From IMG/VR virus record IMGVR_UViG_3300029448_000024, positions 1 through 44,955 of that record: a stretch of 44,955 nt of DNA. The stretch is one strand, 5' to 3'. The notes beneath the pieces were generated by a model. That model saw nothing but the letters and a program-made list of their open reading frames with translations. It was not told where the DNA came from and did not search any database. This DNA is from a virus. The first letter of the stretch is position 1. The number at the start of each line of letters is the position of its first letter. Shown in pieces: positions 23,061 to 30,789 of the stretch. The translations under genes and the position numbers were made by a program.

Positions 23061-23645
23061 ATGGAAAACGCAATTAACACAGGTTCCCTGGAGACCTTGA
23101 CTCCCGGACAAACGCTCATCGTTCAAGCGCGCAAAGTGAACGGTAACAAACTTCAGTTGGAGTTCGGTGAAGTTCTCGAGGGCAGTGCCCGTCCGCAGAA
23201 TACACTCGGAATGTTCAACCAATCTGATGACCGCTTTAACATTACCGGTAAAGCTCGTCGTGCTTGGTTGACTTGTGAGCAGCAGGACGCAGAGAACTTG
23301 CTGGGTATCGATCTCGGTGGTGATTACACCACTAATGAGATGGGCCACGTGGTCAAGCCTCTGAATGTTCTCAACCCTGTGGTGAACGGTCAACGTTTGC
23401 GTGTACAGATTGTTGAGACCACGGAGGCCTCCGAGTGGAACGCTACCCACATCGAGTCCGACGCCAAGCGCAAGGGCAAAGATGGAGACTTCATCACCCA
23501 CAAGGGGATGTACATCTTCACCCAGAGCTCGGTGGTTGTCGGTGATCCGACTAACGTGTTCCTCGAGGCTGACGCCCCGTCGACCACTACTGGTATCATG
23601 GCTGACCAAAACGTCAGCGTGGAAACGGGAGAGATTTTCTCCTGA
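23061..23645 (+). CDS. Strongly expressed 194-aa protein, possibly ssDNA-binding
   Basis: The protein has a beta-rich N-terminal half with LTPGQTLIVQARKVNGNKLQ (about 13-32), then a Gly/Asp-rich middle and an Ala/Asp-rich end. Codon use is markedly biased to GC-ending codons, as in the capsid gene, so it is probably abundant. It is followed by a strong terminator and lies just ahead of the DNA polymerase. OB-fold ssDNA-binding and other DNA-coating proteins have this size and place, but no motif proves it. It has no signal peptide. Confidence 0.6.
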   Translation: MENAINTGSLETLTPGQTLIVQARKVNGNKLQLEFGEVLEGSARPQNTLGMFNQSDDRFNITGKARRAWLTCEQQDAENLLGIDLGGDYTTNEMGHVVKPLNVLNPVVNGQRLRVQIVETTEASEWNATHIESDAKRKGKDGDFITHKGMYIFTQSSVVVGDPTNVFLEADAPSTTTGIMADQNVSVETGEIFS

Positions 23646-23710
23646 TACCAGGTTTGTTACATCCGCCAGAGAGCAATCTCTGACTCATTAGATTTGAGAA
23701 TGACACCGAG

Positions 23711-23744
23711 TGGGGGGCCTTGCGGAGGGCTCCCCATTCTTTTC
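23711..23744 (+). terminator. Terminator before the polymerase operon
   Basis: TGGGGGGCC (23711-23719) pairs with GGCTCCCCA (23728-23736) with one G-U, and the stem is followed by TTCTTTTCT. It lies 65 bp past the 194-aa gene and 20 bp ahead of the next start, so it probably isolates the abundant protein's transcript. Confidence 0.75.
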
Positions 23745-23763
23745 TAATCCAAAACCAAATAAC

Positions 23764-23991
23764 ATGTCATGGATGAAATATCTAGCGTCGTTGGCTGAAG
23801 ACCCAACTGCGCTATCTTCGATGCGTCAGGCATTGCAAACTGCTAGCAAGTACAACTTAGACCATGCTATTTACAATGGTGAGAGCATCACCACAGAGAA
23901 GCTGACGTCTATGATAAAGCTTGTTGAGAAACAACAACGGATTAATGATTCATTATATCGGGACACAAACTACGCTAACGCAGCAGAGTAA
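23764..23991 (+). CDS. Hypothetical 75-aa protein ahead of the polymerase
   Basis: I chose the ATG at 23764 because the frame upstream runs through the terminator stem. The 75-aa product is helical (YLASLAEDPTALSSMRQALQ, about 6-25; LTSMIKLVEKQQRINDSLY, about 47-65), neutral to slightly acidic and without membrane or metal motifs. It overlaps the polymerase start by 47 bp, implying coupled translation. It could be a polymerase cofactor by position; I do not recognise it. Confidence 0.55.
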   Translation: MSWMKYLASLAEDPTALSSMRQALQTASKYNLDHAIYNGESITTEKLTSMIKLVEKQQRINDSLYRDTNYANAAE

Positions 23992-25798
23992 TGGTATTCA
24001 AGCATCATCAATTGAGGCATGCAAAGCATACTGCGAGAGTAAGGCGGTACTGGGTGTTGACACAGAGACTGAGGGCTTTGACTTCACTTGCAAGAAGATG
24101 GTCATGTTCCAGATTGGGGATGAACAAGAACAGTTTGTTATTGACACAAGACACGTATCAATCGAACCGCTTAGAGACGTCCTCGAATCACCGCAAATAA
24201 CTAAGATCTTTCACAATGCAAAGTTTGATTACAAGTTCATCAAGCGTTGGGCCAGCATCGAAGTGCAAAACATTTATGATACCTATCTTACGGAGAGAGT
24301 GCTCAATTGTGGTAAACTCAATTGGGGTTACTCACTATCAAAGTGTTGTGAGCGGTACGCAGGTGTATCTCTGGATAAAGAAGAACGAAACAAGTTCGTC
24401 GGCCTGCAAGGTCAACCGTTCACGCACAATCAAATTACGTATGGGGCTAATGATGTCGTTTACCTCATTCGTATTTGGGAGAAACAACACGCACTACTGG
24501 ATGAAGCTGAACTACATCAGGTTGCCGATCTAGAAAACAAGGCAGTCGTTGTATTCAGTGAGATTGAGTATGAAGGTCTCATGGTGGACAGAGAGCGGTG
24601 GACTGCACTTGCAAAAGATAACCTTGAACTAGCTACTAGCATAGAGTTACAGCTGGACAGAGAGGTTATTGAACACCCAAAGCTGAGTCCACACTATCAT
24701 GTACCTGTGCAACAGGATATGTTCTTGCAGGCAGAGGAGCAGAGAGTGACCAATATCAAGTGGTCATCCCCGTCTCAGATGCTTGCTCTGTTCCAACATC
24801 TAGTCCCCAAGCTAGAAGATGTGAACGGGAAGAACCTGAACAAGCACAAGTACAAGCATCCTATCATCAAAAGCTATATACGTTATAAAGAACTTAGCAA
24901 GTTGGCTAACGCCTACGGCATTAACTTCTTCAACTATGTAAACTGTGATGGTAAGGTGCACACAAACTTCTCTCAGATACTAGATACTGGGAGAGTTTCA
25001 TCCTCTGAACCTAACATGCAGCAGATACCAGCTGATAACAAGTATCGTAACTGTTTTATCTGCCCGGATGGTTGGGTGTTCGTATCTAGTGACTACAGTG
25101 CCCAGGAGCTGAACGTTATCGCTTTCGGGAGCAAAGACCCTGTGTGGTTGGATGCTCTTGAACGTGGTCTCGATCTTCATGGTGTATGTGCAGACCTTGT
25201 CTTCGAAGACAGATGGAGGAATGCAGATGCAGATGAAAGAAAAAAGCTCAGGACACAGATTAAGACTATCAACTTTGGACTGGCCTATGGTATGGGACCA
25301 CACAAGCTGAGTGACACGCTTGGTATCTCTATGCGTGAAGCTGGTGAGCTGATAGACAAGTACTTTACCACGTTCCCAAACATCAAGAAGTTTCTCGAGA
25401 TGCTGGGTCGGTTCGGTAAAATGAATGGGTATATTCGTACGTTCAAACCATTCAAACGCAAACGCTTCTTCGATTACTGGGAGGGTAGAAAGACCCCACC
25501 TAAAGAGCTAGGTATGATTGAGCGTGCCAGCAAGAACACCCCTATTCAGGGTGCATCAGCTGACATGACCAAGCTGGCTCTCATCAACATCCACAACCAC
25601 ATCAAGGACAACAACCTGCAGCAGGACATTAAGATTGTGATGACTGTTCATGACCAGATTGATACTATCTGCAGGGAAGAACTTGCTGAGTCGTGGAAGA
25701 CAACGATGACAGAGATCATGGAAGCAGCAGCGAAGACTATTGTAACTAATGGTCTGCTCAAAGCGGACACTAACATTTCAAAAACATGGGAGAAGTAA
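23945..25798 (+). CDS. polA: Family A DNA polymerase with 3'-5' exonuclease
   Basis: From the preferred ATG at 23945 the protein is 617 aa, the size of a phage family A polymerase without a 5' nuclease. Proofreading motifs: Exo I VDTETEG (Asp39, Glu41), Exo II HNAKFDYKF (Asn91-Asp95), Exo III YGAND (Tyr166, Asp170). Polymerase: DTGRVSSSEPNMQQIP (348-362), motif A SSDYSAQE with Asp383, motif B RTQIKTINFGLAYG (about 436-449), motif C VHD (Asp570). An earlier ATG at 23921 exists but overlaps the preceding gene more. The matching 5' nuclease is a separate gene at 37790. Confidence 0.95.
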   Translation: MIHYIGTQTTLTQQSNGIQASSIEACKAYCESKAVLGVDTETEGFDFTCKKMVMFQIGDEQEQFVIDTRHVSIEPLRDVLESPQITKIFHNAKFDYKFIKRWASIEVQNIYDTYLTERVLNCGKLNWGYSLSKCCERYAGVSLDKEERNKFVGLQGQPFTHNQITYGANDVVYLIRIWEKQHALLDEAELHQVADLENKAVVVFSEIEYEGLMVDRERWTALAKDNLELATSIELQLDREVIEHPKLSPHYHVPVQQDMFLQAEEQRVTNIKWSSPSQMLALFQHLVPKLEDVNGKNLNKHKYKHPIIKSYIRYKELSKLANAYGINFFNYVNCDGKVHTNFSQILDTGRVSSSEPNMQQIPADNKYRNCFICPDGWVFVSSDYSAQELNVIAFGSKDPVWLDALERGLDLHGVCADLVFEDRWRNADADERKKLRTQIKTINFGLAYGMGPHKLSDTLGISMREAGELIDKYFTTFPNIKKFLEMLGRFGKMNGYIRTFKPFKRKRFFDYWEGRKTPPKELGMIERASKNTPIQGASADMTKLALINIHNHIKDNNLQQDIKIVMTVHDQIDTICREELAESWKTTMTEIMEAAAKTIVTNGLLKADTNISKTWEK

Positions 25799-25941
25799 AC
25801 AAAGGAGTTAAGATTCGTTCTACTTCCTACCCTGAGAAGCCCTGTAAAGATTTTGCAGAGTGGACAGAGTGGCTGATATCAGAACGTAAGCGTCGTTGGA
25901 AAGAAGAAATGAGAAAAGGCTATGGAAAATCACAAGTTTGA
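25786..25941 (+). CDS. Small basic 51-aa protein overlapping the polymerase end
   Basis: An ATG inside the polymerase C-terminus opens 51 codons, ending in TGA at 25939-25941. The product, starting MGEVNKGVKIRSTSYPEK, is basic and aromatic with FAEWTEWLISERKRRWKE (about 27-44), a probable amphipathic helix. It overlaps the polymerase by 13 bp and the next small gene by 20 bp, a pattern that repeats through this block. No family is recognised, but the spacing fits a real gene. Confidence 0.5.
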   Translation: MGEVNKGVKIRSTSYPEKPCKDFAEWTEWLISERKRRWKEEMRKGYGKSQV

Positions 25942-26011
25942 ATACACCATGTGCTTCATTGGGTGGGCAGGGATATCTCTAACACTATTATACCTATTGA
26001 TATGGAACTAG
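25922..26011 (+). CDS. 29-aa single-span membrane peptide
   Basis: A short frame overlaps the preceding gene by 20 bp and the next gene by 10 bp. After MENHKFEYTM the peptide is hydrophobic to its end (CFIGWAGISLTLLYLLIWN), forming one transmembrane helix. Several tiny membrane peptides lie in this early block, as in other phages where they modulate the host envelope. The existence of the product is uncertain. Confidence 0.4.
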   Translation: MENHKFEYTMCFIGWAGISLTLLYLLIWN

Positions 26012-26316
26012 TAAGTATAGAAATGGAGGATGAGCTGGGACCTGATTACTTTATTGAGGTAACTATGGAGGCAGAAGTTATTGCTGTCGACCATGGTATA
26101 GGCTCTTATGAGTATTGGGGGAGTAAAGGCTATCATACAGATATCCGTCTTGAGTTAAACAAACCTCCTTATATAGATGAGGTTAGACTGTTTGATGAAG
26201 ACGGGGAAACTGTAGAGATAGGACCAGAGCAAACACGCCTACTCGAAGGGTGGATTGCTCAAAATGCTAGTGAGATTGAGGACAAACTCCTCGAGAAAGC
26301 AAGCATAGACTGTTAG
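26002..26316 (+). CDS. Acidic 104-aa hypothetical protein
   Basis: The ATG at 26002 (MELVSIEMEDELG) is preferred because it keeps only a 10-bp overlap with the small membrane peptide. The acidic protein is predicted to mix beta strands (IEVTMEAEVIAVDHG, about 20-34; YHTDIRLEL, about 45-53) with a C-terminal helix (LEGWIAQNASEIEDKLLEK, about 81-99). The last base of its TAG stop is the first base of the downstream tRNA-Leu. No family recognised. Confidence 0.5.
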   Translation: MELVSIEMEDELGPDYFIEVTMEAEVIAVDHGIGSYEYWGSKGYHTDIRLELNKPPYIDEVRLFDEDGETVEIGPEQTRLLEGWIAQNASEIEDKLLEKASIDC

Positions 26317-26401
26317 GCTAAGTGGTGGAATTGGTAGACACGACAGACTTAAACTCTGTTGATCCGAATGGGTCGTACCGGTTCGAGTCCGGTCTTAGCT
26401 A
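26316..26401 (+). tRNA. tRNA-Leu (TAA)
   Basis: The acceptor stem GGCTAAG pairs with CTTAGCT with a G-U first pair. A D-arm with GTGG...AATTGGTAGACAC, anticodon TAA (within ACTTAAACT), a long variable arm as in class II tRNAs, and T-arm ACCGG-TTCGAGT-CCGGT follow. No CCA is encoded. The first base coincides with the last base of the preceding stop codon. Confidence 0.9.
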
Positions 26402-26404
26402 CTC

Positions 26405-26477
26405 GCGCTTGTAGCTCAGTGGTTAGAGCAGCGGACTCATAATCCGTCGGTCGTAGGTTCAAGTCCTACCAGGCGCA
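26405..26477 (+). tRNA. tRNA with CAT anticodon (Met or Ile2)
   Basis: The acceptor GCGCTTG pairs with CAGGCGC, followed by TAGCTCAGTGGTTAGAGCA. The anticodon loop is CTCATAA with anticodon CAT, and the T-arm is GTAGG-TTCAAGT-CCTAC. It resembles E. coli ileX-type tRNA-Ile2 (lysidine-modified, reads AUA) in its D-arm and variable region (GGTCG) more than elongator Met, but this cannot be settled by eye. No CCA is encoded. Confidence 0.9.
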
Positions 26478-26480
26478 CAC

Positions 26481-26554
26481 GCTCCCGTAGCACAACAGGA
26501 TAGTGCAACAGCCTTCTAAGCTGTAGGTTGTGGGTTCGAGTCCCGCCGGGAGTA
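26481..26554 (+). tRNA. tRNA-Arg (TCT)
   Basis: The acceptor GCTCCCG pairs with CGGGAGT with a G-U first pair. The anticodon stem ACAGC/GCTGT encloses loop CTTCTAA with anticodon TCT, and the T-arm is GTGGG-TTCGAGT-CCCGC. The tRNA reads AGA/AGG Arg codons. No CCA is encoded; it is spaced 3 nt from the preceding tRNA. Confidence 0.9.
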
Positions 26555-26575
26555 CAAACACAAACACAAATAACT

Positions 26576-26722
26576 ATGGAAACAATTGCAATGACGCTGG
26601 TCATCATCGTGATGGTCGGCCTTCTTGTCCTTATGGGCATACTTCTTCTCAACATGGTCTTGGAAGAGTGGGATCGATTTAAAGACAACATCAAAGACAC
26701 ATGGACCAAGAACAGAAAGTAA
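26576..26722 (+). CDS. 48-aa single-span membrane protein
   Basis: An ATG 21 bp after the tRNA gene opens METIAMTLVIIVMVGLLVLM, a strong hydrophobic helix (about 5-28). A charged helix follows (about 29-46, EEWDRFKDNIKDTWTK). It overlaps the DnaA-like gene by 22 bp. Small phage proteins with this layout include holin-like and membrane-targeting peptides. No family is recognised. Confidence 0.5.
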   Translation: METIAMTLVIIVMVGLLVLMGILLLNMVLEEWDRFKDNIKDTWTKNRK

Positions 26723-27195
26723 ATCGTACATCTCACTGGGTGTACGCAGGACTAAAGCACCCGATGAAATTGATGGTGCTTAACAAACACACTAGTGCCA
26801 GTGCGGATCTCAATGGGATACTTGAATGCTGCAGTATGGTGTTCAATGTGACTCGAGATGATATTCTGGGGCAGTGTCGCAGACAAGAATATGCGCTTGC
26901 ACGACATGCATTTGTAAAGCTGGCAAGAGATAGGACACAAGAGTCCTACACTTCGATAGCTGACTTCTTAGGTAAAAGAAATCATGCAACTGCTGTCAAC
27001 AGTCTGAACAGAGCTGAAGCACTAATAGAAACGTACAAGCTATTTCGTGATCAGTACAACATGTGTGATAGCCTTTTGACAAAAGCAGAAACAATCAAAG
27101 ACGTTTACGTTATGCAAGAGCTATCTGAAAGATTAAAACTTGTACGAGAATTTAAAGTGCATGAAAATGGAAACGAAAGAAAAGACAATGAGTAA
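26701..27195 (+). CDS. DnaA domain-IV-like DNA-binding protein
   Basis: The 164-aa protein shows the DnaA C-terminal pattern in order. It has a helix VTRDDILGQCRRQEYALARH (about 51-70, like the D-x-x-x-x-x-R-R-x-x-x-x-A-R-x motif), then AFVKLARDRTQESYTSIADFLGK and RNHATAVNSLNRAEALIE (about 93-110, the signature helix that reads DnaA boxes in family members). It lacks the AAA+ domain, so it cannot be a full initiator. It may bind DnaA-box-like sites to recruit or hijack the replisome; it lies just before the helicase genes. A helical tail continues to the end. Confidence 0.7.
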   Translation: MDQEQKVNRTSHWVYAGLKHPMKLMVLNKHTSASADLNGILECCSMVFNVTRDDILGQCRRQEYALARHAFVKLARDRTQESYTSIADFLGKRNHATAVNSLNRAEALIETYKLFRDQYNMCDSLLTKAETIKDVYVMQELSERLKLVREFKVHENGNERKDNE

Positions 27196-28333
27196 TGTCT
27201 ATCAAATCAAAGATCAAAAACAACGAGAAGCGCTCAACAAGTGGGCTGGGTCTGGTGCTATTGGTAGTATTGTTGCTGGCACTGGTTTTGGTAAGTCCCG
27301 CTGTGGTGTACTTGCTACTAAATGGGCGCTGAAGAAAGGGAACAGAGCCTTGGTTCTAGTCCCCACAACACAGCTACAAGCACAGTTTGAGGAGGAGTTC
27401 AAGAAGTGGGATGCAGAAGATCTGCTGCCCAACATTGAAATCATGTGCTATCAGTCAGCATACAAGCTGAAGGATGAGCACTATGATATCGTGGTGTGCG
27501 ATGAGGTGCATCTTGGTATCAGTGAGCAGTATCGTAAGTTCTTCGAGAACAACACATACGACAAGCTCCTCTGTATGACAGCTACTGTACCAGAGGATGA
27601 TGAGTATCGCAATTATCTCATGAAGATAGCCCCCATTAGATACTATTTGTCCTTGGACGATTGTGTGTCTCTTGGGTTGGTTAGTCCCTATGAGATTGTA
27701 TGTATCCCTCTTGAACTAAACGATGAAGACAAGCTGCAATACAAAGCGGCTCAGCTTAAGTTTGTACGATCTAAGTATCTAATCGGGGAGTTCGATACGT
27801 TTACAGCAGCCAAGCTCATCCTTGCTAAGAAGATGAAGGGTGACATGGGTGCAGCTAAACGTTTCTTCCAGGCTATCCAAGAAAGAACAAATGTAATTAA
27901 TCATGCCGGCGTCAAGATTGACAAGGCAAAAGAACTAGTAGAAAAACATGGAGATGACAAGATTCTTGTGTTCACTGGGTCCAATAAGTTTAGCGATACT
28001 ATGGCTGATTCTCTTGATGCCTTTGTTTATCACTCTGGTCTCAAGAAGAAACAAAAGGATGACGCGCTGGAGGGCTTCAGAGAACGACCTCATGCAGTTC
28101 TATGCAGTACGAAGGCCCTTAATCAGGGTTTTGACGTGCCTGATGCTAGTATCGGTATTATTGCTGGTCTTAATAGTAAGGCATTACCTATGATCCAGAG
28201 GGTCGGTCGCTTGCTCCGACTCAGTACAGATGACAAGGTCGGCAAGATCTACATCCTGTACATTAAAGATTCGCAAGAAGAGAAATGGTTGAGAACCGCA
28301 GTAAAAACTTTAAATAATGTAACATGGCTATGA
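27188..28333 (+). CDS. Superfamily 2 DNA/RNA helicase
   Basis: From the ATG at 27188 the product is 381 aa, a compact SF2 helicase of the UvsW/RecG-like phage kind. Motif I: VAGTGFGKS (29-37); motif II: DEVH (105-108); motif III: TAT (131-133); motif V-type TKALNQGFDVPDAS (about 319-332); and motif VI: QRVGRLLRLS. The ATPase may remodel forks or D-loops. It overlaps the preceding gene by 8 bp (ATGAGTAA). Early starts exist but would lengthen the overlap without adding conserved sequence. Confidence 0.9.
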   Translation: MSNVYQIKDQKQREALNKWAGSGAIGSIVAGTGFGKSRCGVLATKWALKKGNRALVLVPTTQLQAQFEEEFKKWDAEDLLPNIEIMCYQSAYKLKDEHYDIVVCDEVHLGISEQYRKFFENNTYDKLLCMTATVPEDDEYRNYLMKIAPIRYYLSLDDCVSLGLVSPYEIVCIPLELNDEDKLQYKAAQLKFVRSKYLIGEFDTFTAAKLILAKKMKGDMGAAKRFFQAIQERTNVINHAGVKIDKAKELVEKHGDDKILVFTGSNKFSDTMADSLDAFVYHSGLKKKQKDDALEGFRERPHAVLCSTKALNQGFDVPDASIGIIAGLNSKALPMIQRVGRLLRLSTDDKVGKIYILYIKDSQEEKWLRTAVKTLNNVTWL

Positions 28334-28611
28334 CAAAGTCAAACACAATGCGCCGCTGGACAACAGGCGAACTCAAAAAGATGTCCACTTACCGCGAAGA
28401 AGGAATGACCTTCAAGCAAATTGCACAGAAGCTGGGTAGAAGCCACATGGCTACGATGCAGAAATGGCAAACCATCAAGCCCATACAGGTAGATGCGAGA
28501 GTCTCGAAGGCCAAGACTCCTAAACAGGAGATTATCAAGGTCAACAAGCAGACGCTCAAGTCTATGGAGTTAGATGTAAAGGGAATCAAGATACACATGG
28601 TCTTCTCGTAA
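28324..28611 (+). CDS. Small helix-turn-helix DNA-binding protein
   Basis: The 95-aa protein carries a Myb/SANT-like or helix-turn-helix unit: RRWTTGELKKMSTYREEGMT then FKQIAQKLGRSHMATMQKWQ (about 10-49). The Trp, the spaced acidic/hydrophobic residues and the recognition helix match the motif of phage sequence-specific regulators. The C-terminus is Lys-rich and beta-like. It overlaps the helicase by 10 bp. It could be a transcription factor for the early region. Confidence 0.55.
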   Translation: MAMTKSNTMRRWTTGELKKMSTYREEGMTFKQIAQKLGRSHMATMQKWQTIKPIQVDARVSKAKTPKQEIIKVNKQTLKSMELDVKGIKIHMVFS

Positions 28612-28622
28612 CAGTTTTCTTT

Positions 28623-29171
28623 ATGATCGTAGAGATTTGCACAAAAAGTCTCAAAGATTTTGGGATAACCGCTGATGAATATCTATATTTGTCTCTCTTG
28701 CATAGTGGTTCCCACGATGTCATAGACGATCTAAAGTTAGTTGTTAGGCTAGAAGTACTGCAAACCAAAGGCCTAGTTAAGCTGGGGGAGGGGGTTGAAG
28801 ACCACGTTGTTCGAGCAAAGTTTAGCACTCCGAATGCTACTCCGTTCGATCAGATGTGGTCTGACCTTCTCTCCCACTTTCCTCTTAAGGTATACGTAAA
28901 TGGGGGTGTACGCCCTCTACGTGCAAAAGATCCGAACGCCGCAACAAACCAACGGGCACGCAAACAGTACAAGAAGTACATAGCTGGGAGCGTAGTCAAA
29001 CACAAAGAGGTTATACGGTGTCTCAAGGTCGAGCTAGACCACAGGAAGAAGGCTAATAATCTAGGTTACATGCAGATGCTGAGCACCTGGGTGAATCAGC
29101 ATTCGTGGGAAAAGTATCAAGATCTAACCGACTCTTCAGACAATGAGCGACGCATCACTAGGGAACTCTAA
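28623..29171 (+). CDS. Possible helicase loader or replisome organiser
   Basis: The 182-aa protein lies directly upstream of the DnaB-like helicase with a 29-bp overlap. The N-terminal 60 residues look like a winged helix (TADEYLYLSLLHSGSH, then VLQTKGLVKLGEGVEDH). The C-terminal part is basic (about 95-160, ARKQYKKYIAGSVVKHKEVI). A wHTH plus a basic helical tail, encoded just before the replicative helicase, fits phage replisome organisers or loaders. The sequence has no Walker motif, so it is not a DnaC-type ATPase. Confidence 0.5.
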   Translation: MIVEICTKSLKDFGITADEYLYLSLLHSGSHDVIDDLKLVVRLEVLQTKGLVKLGEGVEDHVVRAKFSTPNATPFDQMWSDLLSHFPLKVYVNGGVRPLRAKDPNAATNQRARKQYKKYIAGSVVKHKEVIRCLKVELDHRKKANNLGYMQMLSTWVNQHSWEKYQDLTDSSDNERRITREL

Positions 29172-30084
29172 CATCCCCAAACTCTTTCATATCTCAAAGA
29201 CGGTGGAGAAATCCATCAAGGATGTCTATGATGGGATGGAAGGGAGGAGACGGGTGTACCCTACGTCGTGGCCCAGACTAAACAGAAATCTTATGGGAGG
29301 CCTACAGCCCGGCAAGATGTATGTCATCGCTGGACGCCCCGGTGTAGGTAAATCAGCATTTTCAAACCAATTAATATTTGACGTACTAGATGTAAACAAA
29401 ACAAAACAAAACGACCTTATCGTAATCTACTGGAGCTTTGAGATGCCCGGCGAGCAGCAAATACTGCGGGCTGGCTCAAAGGACACCAAGCTTCAGACTT
29501 TCGACCTTTTATCTGTAGAGACAAGACTCGCTGATGAGAGGTACGAACAGTACAAGCAAGCCGTACAGAAGTACAAAGATTATCCTATGTATTTCTGTAG
29601 TATCCCCCAGGACATGACCATAATCAAGAAGGTCAATGAGCAGATGTTCATGCGACATCCCTCTAAGACGGTCATCAATTTGATTGACCACTCTCGACTG
29701 GTGCTGGGCAGGGAGGATACAGAACTACAGAAGCTGAATACAGTTTCTAAATCCTGCATGTGGATGCAAGCCAAGATGCAGTCGATTACTATTCTACTTT
29801 CACAACTGAATCGTAACATCGAACAAGAGTACCGAGCCAAGCAGCAATACCAACCTTTGCTAACCGACCTCTTTGGAGGTGACTCTATTGGTCAGGACTC
29901 ACACGTTGTCATGATGTTACAGCGACCCCATGATTTGTATGGGATTACTGATTCGTATTGCGGACAAGACCCCGTTGGGTTACTAGCTTGTCACGTGGAG
30001 AAGAATCGTGATGGACTGCTTGGTATGATCCCATTCCAAACAGATTTATCAACATTCACAATTAATGAGCGAAGTAAAAATTAA
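29143..30084 (+). CDS. dnaB: DnaB-like replicative helicase (C-terminal domain type)
   Basis: The 313-aa protein equals the RecA-like helicase domain without the usual N-terminal primase-interacting domain. Walker A AGRPGVGKSAFSNQ (63-76), Walker B-like TVINLIDHS (about 176-184), sensor TILLSQLNRNIEQEYRAK (about 216-233), and a C-terminal GGDSIGQDSHVVMMLQRP match DnaB-family helicases. It would form a hexamer that unwinds at the fork. The neighbour upstream may load it and the RecA-fold ATPase downstream overlaps it by 20 bp. Confidence 0.9.
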   Translation: MSDASLGNSNIPKLFHISKTVEKSIKDVYDGMEGRRRVYPTSWPRLNRNLMGGLQPGKMYVIAGRPGVGKSAFSNQLIFDVLDVNKTKQNDLIVIYWSFEMPGEQQILRAGSKDTKLQTFDLLSVETRLADERYEQYKQAVQKYKDYPMYFCSIPQDMTIIKKVNEQMFMRHPSKTVINLIDHSRLVLGREDTELQKLNTVSKSCMWMQAKMQSITILLSQLNRNIEQEYRAKQQYQPLLTDLFGGDSIGQDSHVVMMLQRPHDLYGITDSYCGQDPVGLLACHVEKNRDGLLGMIPFQTDLSTFTINERSKN

Positions 30085-30778
30085 TCTTCCTAGTGGCAAA
30101 ATCAAAGCTGCTAGGAAGTCTCCTAAGAACTTCGTCTTGTATGGTCAACCAAAGGTGGGTAAGACATCAGCTCTAGCACAGCTAGACAACTGTCTTATCC
30201 TGGACTTGGAGGACGGTACAGATATGATCGACGCCCTGAAGATCAAGGCGAAGAACTTGAAGCATCTTAGTGAGATTGGGAGAGAGATACTCAACCAAGG
30301 CAAACCATACAAATACATTGCTGTCGACACTGTTACGCAGCTTGAAGTCTGGTGTGAACCAGAGGCCAAGAAGCTGTATCAGAACACGCCGATGGGTAAG
30401 AACTTTGACAAGGACAACAAGGGCCTGTCTGTTCTTACACTGCCCAACGGTGCTGGCTACATGTACTTGCGCATGGCATTCAAGAAGTGGGTCGAACGAC
30501 TCAATACTCTTGCTGACCATGTCATCCTCGTGGGTCACCTCAAGGAAGCCAAGATTGAGAAGAAAGGTAAAGAGGTCGCCTACAAGGACCTCGACTTGAC
30601 AGGTAAGATTCGCAATATCACGTGCGCTAATGCAGATGCTATCGGCTATGTCTTCCGTGAGAACGATACTACTATGATTAGTTTCGACTCACTTGGTGAC
30701 ATCCAGGCTGGTAGCCGTTGTGATCACCTCAAAGGGCAAACGTTCCCCCTTGAATGGGACAAGATATTCATCGATTAA
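30065..30778 (+). CDS. RecA-fold ATPase (AAA_24 / Sak4-like)
   Basis: The 237-aa protein has a Walker A YGQPKVGKTSALAQ (26-39) at the N-terminus. LILDLEDGTDMI (44-55) and IAVDTVTQLEVW (Walker B-like, about 84-95) follow, then DHVILVGHLKEAK with the QLN-type sensor replaced by GH. This is the AAA_24 pattern typical of phage nucleotide-binding proteins such as Sak4, a single-strand-annealing recombinase. It sits between helicase and the possible ssDNA-binding protein, the common place for Sak4-like genes. A recombination or replication-restart role is likely. Confidence 0.8.
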   Translation: MSEVKINLPSGKIKAARKSPKNFVLYGQPKVGKTSALAQLDNCLILDLEDGTDMIDALKIKAKNLKHLSEIGREILNQGKPYKYIAVDTVTQLEVWCEPEAKKLYQNTPMGKNFDKDNKGLSVLTLPNGAGYMYLRMAFKKWVERLNTLADHVILVGHLKEAKIEKKGKEVAYKDLDLTGKIRNITCANADAIGYVFRENDTTMISFDSLGDIQAGSRCDHLKGQTFPLEWDKIFID

Positions 30779-30789
30779 CACAACTAATT

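Noticed and set aside
23016-23609. A 197-codon minus-strand frame opposite the 194-aa gene
   Set aside because: Same reason: a shadow of a strongly biased gene, His/Val/Leu-rich and without support from context.
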